Positions 59,081 through 64,000 of a DNA stretch of 64,000 nt are shown here, one piece after another (position 1 is the stretch's first letter; each line of letters begins with the position of its first letter). The position numbers and the translations under genes are program-made. The DNA is from Heterobilharzia americana (Eukaryota; Platyhelminthes; Trematoda; Strigeidida; Schistosomatidae). Below the pieces are notes generated by a model that did no database searches, had not been told where the DNA came from, and worked only from the letters and a program-made list of their open reading frames with translations. The DNA lies in the NCBI GenBank assembly GCA_944470555.2, contig OX104129.1, positions 49,757,998 to 49,821,997 on the forward strand, in the 5' to 3' direction.

Positions 59081-62000
59081 TTGGGGAGCAACACACATGG
59101 ATAGCATTGAACGTATCGCTTTGCGCATTATGGACAAACCGCACAATTTGGGGTGTTCACACCCTACAGGTTTTAATGAATGAGATTTTCTTGTCTGCTA
59201 ATAATATCCATGTTAAAGAGTTAACTAAACTTGCACCTACTTTGTTTTCATTCATTGTGTTTGAACGAAAATTTTACTTAAAACAGAATGACATTGAATG
59301 ACTAAACAAGGAGAATCTTCTTCGGATTACTTTCATTGTTAATATTCTAATTTTTGTATTATCAAGAAAACTATTACTTGAAATTTTTTCGGAAAGAATT
59401 TGAATGCTGTTACAATAGTGAAAATTTCGTAAAGTTTGAAAAATAGAGAATGCAATAGATTACTATCTGAAGGATGGGAAGAGAAAAGAGAATTCCAGAC
59501 GGATTGTGTAACTCAATTAACATGATAATTTCAGAAGTCCTACAGTAGACATTACTTCGTCATCTTCTAAGAAGTGATACTTTTGTGTGCTAAACTTTCA
59601 ACGCTATACCACCGCGATATATTTCAACTTAATTTCTTGCCTTGAAAAAACAGTATGAAATGAAAAATTGATTAAATATATTTCTTGTGAGAATCTGCAA
59701 AGACTTCCAGGATTTTTAATTTTTACAAGGAATCTCCAGGTTGCTGTTAAAAAGAAGAGGAAGATTTATTAGTAAACAGTATCCGTATCAAAGCTTATTT
59801 CAGAGCCAGTCTTCAAATGAAAATAACAACAAAATCTACAGCATTATTTGTGATTAACTGGAGAAGCTAGTAGTTGCATATAATATAGATAGTTGACAAA
59901 CTGCACTGGCAGGTCTCCCTAAGTAGTATTGGTTATGTTTCATAAGATCAATTATTTGTTAAAGGACCAGCTAATTTCAGCTGAGAAAACAGCCTGTGCA
60001 GTTTTTGTTAGTTATTCGTATTATCTTGCTGGGATCAGGAATAGCAAAACTGTGGGCCAATTTAGTGTTCGAAATCATTCCATAAAGCATGCGTCGAATT
60101 AAGACAATCGTAGCTCTGAGCCGCTGGATTTATGTTGACTGCTTTTGCCACATTAACAAAACGTGATCTTTAAAAAGACGAAAGATATATCGCACATACA
60201 TATATGTTTGTTTATATATGTATATATATAATGGTTGCAAGGTCTGAAAGTGTTTCTCTGGCTAAATTGCTCAGGTTACGGGTGTGATGAAGATTAACTT
60301 AAACTCATAATTCACAAAAAGATCCCTAATTTTCCACCGAACCTCACCTTATTAAACATGGTGATGTGTTTCTTCATCCAGCAGTCAACAGTAAAACTAG
60401 GTAGCAAACTTCAACAACGTTTGAGTGTACAGAGCAAGACTGAAAGTTTTGAGATGCTATAACAACGACCAATTCAGTGTATGACTATGCTAAGTAGAAC
60501 CGCTGAAGAGAAAACCTCTGAGGTGTGAGAAAGCAACCAAGTGAACATGTAATTGGTGATTTTGTTGCTTTACCAGTTTTGTTAGTCGGAATAATTGCCC
60601 TCCTTGTCTTAAAGTACATTTGGAAGAAATGATTAGACTGGTAGAAAAATATGATAGGTTTCAAACATAAGACACCACAGTTTACCGCGCCAGTTAAACT
60701 GGTGAGATATAAACCATCTAAAAGTGCGAAAACGAAAAGTATATAGCCCGAAGACAGGTAGAAAGAAATTGTTGAATGAAAGTCCCAGTCCACATAAAGT
60801 ATCTTTTCAGGGGAAATTTATAACTTGAATAAACAGTTCAGTGATTCAAGTACAAAATAGGCCCTCTCGATAGTCAGTGGGAACTACATATTAAAGATCA
60901 ATGTGAGGTTTTTTTCTACAGTTCAGTGAAAACTCATACTTTGGTGAGCACTGAGTTTCTTGATAGTCAAAGTAGATAACTCATTAGACATCTTGCTTTC
61001 GATTTCGAATGTATAACGGTGTTTCTCATCAACCAATATTTCTTTCTGAAGTTAATGCCTACATTCTCATAAACTCTTAGGCGTATGAATACGCAAAGTC
61101 ACTTATAATGTTTCGAAATTGGTTACTGTAAGAAGGCTAGTAAGGTCAAGTTTTTATGGTGTGGAATGAAAGTCCGACATCAGGTGAAAGCACTTTCAAA
61201 GTAATAATGAAAGAAAAAAGCGAAATTTCGATTCATAATGAACTGTGTAGGTAGATGATTATTTAACAGATTCAAAGAACGTGGCACATTGAGGTTTAAG
61301 GATCCATGAACTCCTCTGAACGTGCTGACCACACCAGCTTCCTGACGAAATTTTGGTAATTACAGTGCCACTAAATGTTCCAAGAAGTTCACATTGCATC
61401 CACATTGGAAGAAGGAAATATGGTCATCACCGGACTCATTTGAGATGTAAACAGTTGTAACTGCTCATAAAATGTGATATGAGACAAAAGTAGTAAGAAA
61501 AACAACATCAGTAAGCAACCGCCAGGTTAGTAAAAATCGAAAACACTGACAACTTTTAAGAGTAAGAATTTGATAACCTATACACTTGCATTGCTGCACC
61601 AGTGTACCTAAGACAAAATATCACGCCTCAAAGGAAACTGATACCATCCAAAGAGATGAAGCGAAATAGGAATAACAAAGTGCTTCAGAAGAAACACACT
61701 TAACATTACAAGTGACTCAACAAAATATGTCAATGACAACAGAAAACGTTTCATGAAACCATGATAGAAAAGGTAACACAAAAGTATAGATACAGCTTCC
61801 GAGAAATGTAACACACATGGAGTTTCTGCATAAGAAGCAAACATATGTCAAAATATTGAAATCGCAGTCCTTTTCAAATTTTCTAATTTGAACATGATAA
61901 TATGCTGGTAATTATGTATAATAACCCTGAAAAGAATTCACCCTGACTTGAATTATTTATATGTACATATGCTAGACAGTGAAAGTGTACGGACACTTGT

Positions 62001-62607
62001 TTCCATCTCTCGTAAATACGCCGAAGCTAAGAAGTCTTGTTTGATTTAATCATGTTTCTTATTTTCGTTATTGGTCATATTGTAGAACCAGAACTAACAA
62101 AGGTTGGTCCATGAAGTGAAACTGTGATAAAATGATAAAGATTTTATCATTTTGGGCTTGCATAGATACGTAAGACAACATAAACATCAGTTCAATTTCA
62201 TCAAACAAGTGGAGGCGTGAGTATGACATACGCATAACTTCATTCGAGAGCCAAACACCTTTGCAGAAATATCAACATTCTTTTTGTCAGGTCATGATTC
62301 TCAGCAAACTTTCAAAATTGTTGCATTTCTTGGTTAACCTAAGTAGTTGCATAAGATTCAGTGGGTGACAGAAGAAACTAACATGACACAGATAAAACTA
62401 TAGTAGTTGGTGTTAGAATCACCTCCTATTGATACCATCGCAACGGAACCTTCGTCAAATAGGTTTGGAGTTCAAGGATTCAGAGAATTCCTTTTTACGC
62501 CACGTGTATAGGGACTAATCTATGCAGTCTGAAAGCGTTTGATAACTCCATTTGTTTGCTTACCACCATTTGAATACTGTTGTTCAACCAAGTAAATCAT
62601 AACATTA
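59081..62607. other. Region with no recognised gene
   Basis: Only short open frames, for example minus 60793-60485 and 61844-61608, neither with recognisable motifs or splice-bordered structure. TA-rich tracts lie near 60190-60230. It could be an upstream intron of the NDRG-family gene. Confidence 0.35.
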
Positions 62608-62730
62608 AATATTCAGGCAATGTTAAGACATCTGCATAGGAGCCCATTCGCCAACATAGGTCGATCAATCCGATCTCGTGCAACAATGGAGAACTAGAAG
62701 TATATCAACAAATAGTAATTACTATTCATA
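62608..62730 (+). repeat. Sm-alpha 3' tail, plus strand
   Basis: GCAATGTTAAGACATCTGCA, TAGGTCGATCAATCCGATCT, then AACAAATAGTAATTAC match the tails at 37430-37515 and 47985-48075. The head and ribozyme are not recognised upstream. Confidence 0.55.
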
Positions 62731-64000
62731 TGCAGTGGAAGTGCTGTATCATTTAGCCCAACTTTGTCGGCATATTTGGGAAATAATGAAGTTGCCTTCT
62801 TTTATGTAGAGTTATCTTGAAATAATTTGTTTGGAAAATAGGAAGGAGGCAGTATGTGTTAACCAAGTAGTTAACACCAGATACATCGTTTTGACTGAAA
62901 GTCGTTAGCTTACGACGTTTTCAGAAAAAGTGGTAATATTCATATTGAACTGATGGCTGCTTTTCATGATAACATCCTGCATAACTTTGTTGAGAACATG
63001 CAAAGCAATGGTCAGAAATGCCACCAGTTTTGTCCGGGAGGCTGAGAACTTCAGTTATTCCTTTTTATGTATAAAAGTGAAACGGTGAAATGGAGAATAG
63101 GCTCAGTCGTGTGGATCTTCCTAATTTAACCTAAAAAAGCCTGATATTTATTTACGTTCATCATAGTCACACTCCACTGTAAGCGGCACAATATCTATCG
63201 TCTCGTAATAATTAAAGGCAAGAAGTGCTTCATGTGTCAGTGTGCCTGCAAAATGCAGATTTCTTTCATATCCCTATTCATTCTGTAAGCGAATTAGGTA
63301 CTATCGTTACGTTTTAGATGTACATATACTTAGGGATTATAAAACTTGAAACTGCACAACTGGTTCTTATCTCCCTGGAATTATGTATTTAACAGATCTA
63401 CCTAATTCTGTAGAAAATGATAAATTGCTCACATGACAAAAACAAAGAGTCCAGGCTTTGTGATTTGCGTCTTACAGAAAGTGGTCGCTAAAAGCAATCT
63501 GTAAATTTAAAATTAAGTACCATGCACTTCTAAAATGTGAAACACTCCATCGAATTGCCGAAAGTAGAAAAGGGAGCAGCTTAAAAATGCTTCCGATTCT
63601 GTACGTCAACACCACACTTCACCCAGCACAGCACTGTTGCTAATACTACTACTACTACTACCTCTAGCTTCTAACCAATTTTCAAAACATGGAGGTAATC
63701 TATTGGGATTTCTCAGCGTATCACCACAAACTAAAAGGGAAAGACCAGAGAATTTGGAGCTTCACTGATAGTGAAAGAAAATTGTGGTCCTGGCTTCCAT
63801 AAGTAGGTAGTAAAAATGAAGAGGATTGTTAAAATCATCTAGAATCAGCATAGCTTGCGTGGGTTAAACTGTCCTATAGCTTAGATTTTCAACTACACGT
63901 GTTCTTGGTCAAAAAATATAAAAGAGAAGCTTCGTTTTGCAGTATTCATCTTTACACAATCTCACAAATCATGTTAACCACCTCGTTTTGTTATTAGCTG
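62731..64000. other. Region with no recognised gene
   Basis: It includes a (TAC)n tract at about 63646-63662 and a short exon-like minus-strand frame near 63235-63130 that I could not assign. Otherwise nothing recognised. Confidence 0.35.

Noticed and set aside
60485..61844. Minus-strand frames of 102 and 78 codons with hydrophobic character
   Set aside because: No recognisable motif, no splice-bordered context and typical AT-rich composition; hydrophobic runs are expected from T-rich sequence.
62740..63050. Minus-strand pieces resembling a LINE linker (LPDKTGGISDHC)
   Set aside because: Only a short match in shifting frames, with no reverse transcriptase motif nearby; could be chance.
63130..63235. 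Minus-strand exon-like frame (THEALLAFNYYETIDIVPL) considered as a missing N-terminal NDRG exon
   Set aside because: It follows possible acceptor sites and its phase could fit, but it lacks the expected T-x-x-G-x-V-x-V pattern of the NDRG N-terminus. Evidence is too weak.
1..64000. CRISPR arrays, operons, ribosome binding sites and bacterial-type elements
   Set aside because: None seen; spliced exons and eukaryotic retroelements make the window clearly animal nuclear DNA.

Overview
The window reads as AT-rich flatworm DNA, most likely from a schistosome (blood fluke). The main reason is the repeat content: several tRNA-headed short retroposons carry hammerhead-ribozyme cores of the Schistosoma Sm-alpha type, next to RTE-clade LINEs of the kind known in schistosomes, a CR1-like LINE and Penelope-like elements. 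Species and repeat-family names come from recognition, not from a database search.

The only host gene I can support is a split gene on the minus strand encoding an NDRG-family protein (alpha/beta-hydrolase fold, N-myc downstream-regulated family). Ten exons with canonical splice borders and compatible phases run from 56445 down to a stop codon at 15483. They total 1,017 nt of coding sequence over 41 kb. The promoter and the first exon or exons are not found and may lie beyond position 64000. The first recognisable exon (56261-56445) seems to contain a frame change. Introns range from 58 bp to about 14.3 kb.

Region 1-15.4 kb lies downstream of the gene. It holds Penelope-like remnants (470-930, 7290-7720), a near full-length RTE element (1004-4929, minus) with a target-site duplication, a second decayed RTE type (7860-11275, plus), hammerhead SINE pairs (12.2-12.8 and 13.7-13.95 kb) and an RTE 3' end (14.2-14.7 kb). 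Region 15.5-56.4 kb is the NDRG gene. Its introns hold three more copies of the second RTE type, further pieces of the first, a CR1-like LINE invaded by an Sm-alpha unit, foldback elements, TA microsatellites and many hammerhead SINEs. Region 56.5-64 kb holds a tandem/inverted hammerhead SINE cluster and a Penelope-like reverse transcriptase, then about 5 kb with little that I recognise.

The most unusual patterns are these. Hammerhead SINEs recur as head-to-head inverted pairs. One minus-strand ribozyme near 57.1 kb looks fully intact. A dead RTE segment exists in three almost identical copies that share the same inactivating lesions but have divergent ends. A roughly 130-bp palindromic repeat family occurs four times. 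All coordinates of decayed repeats are approximate.
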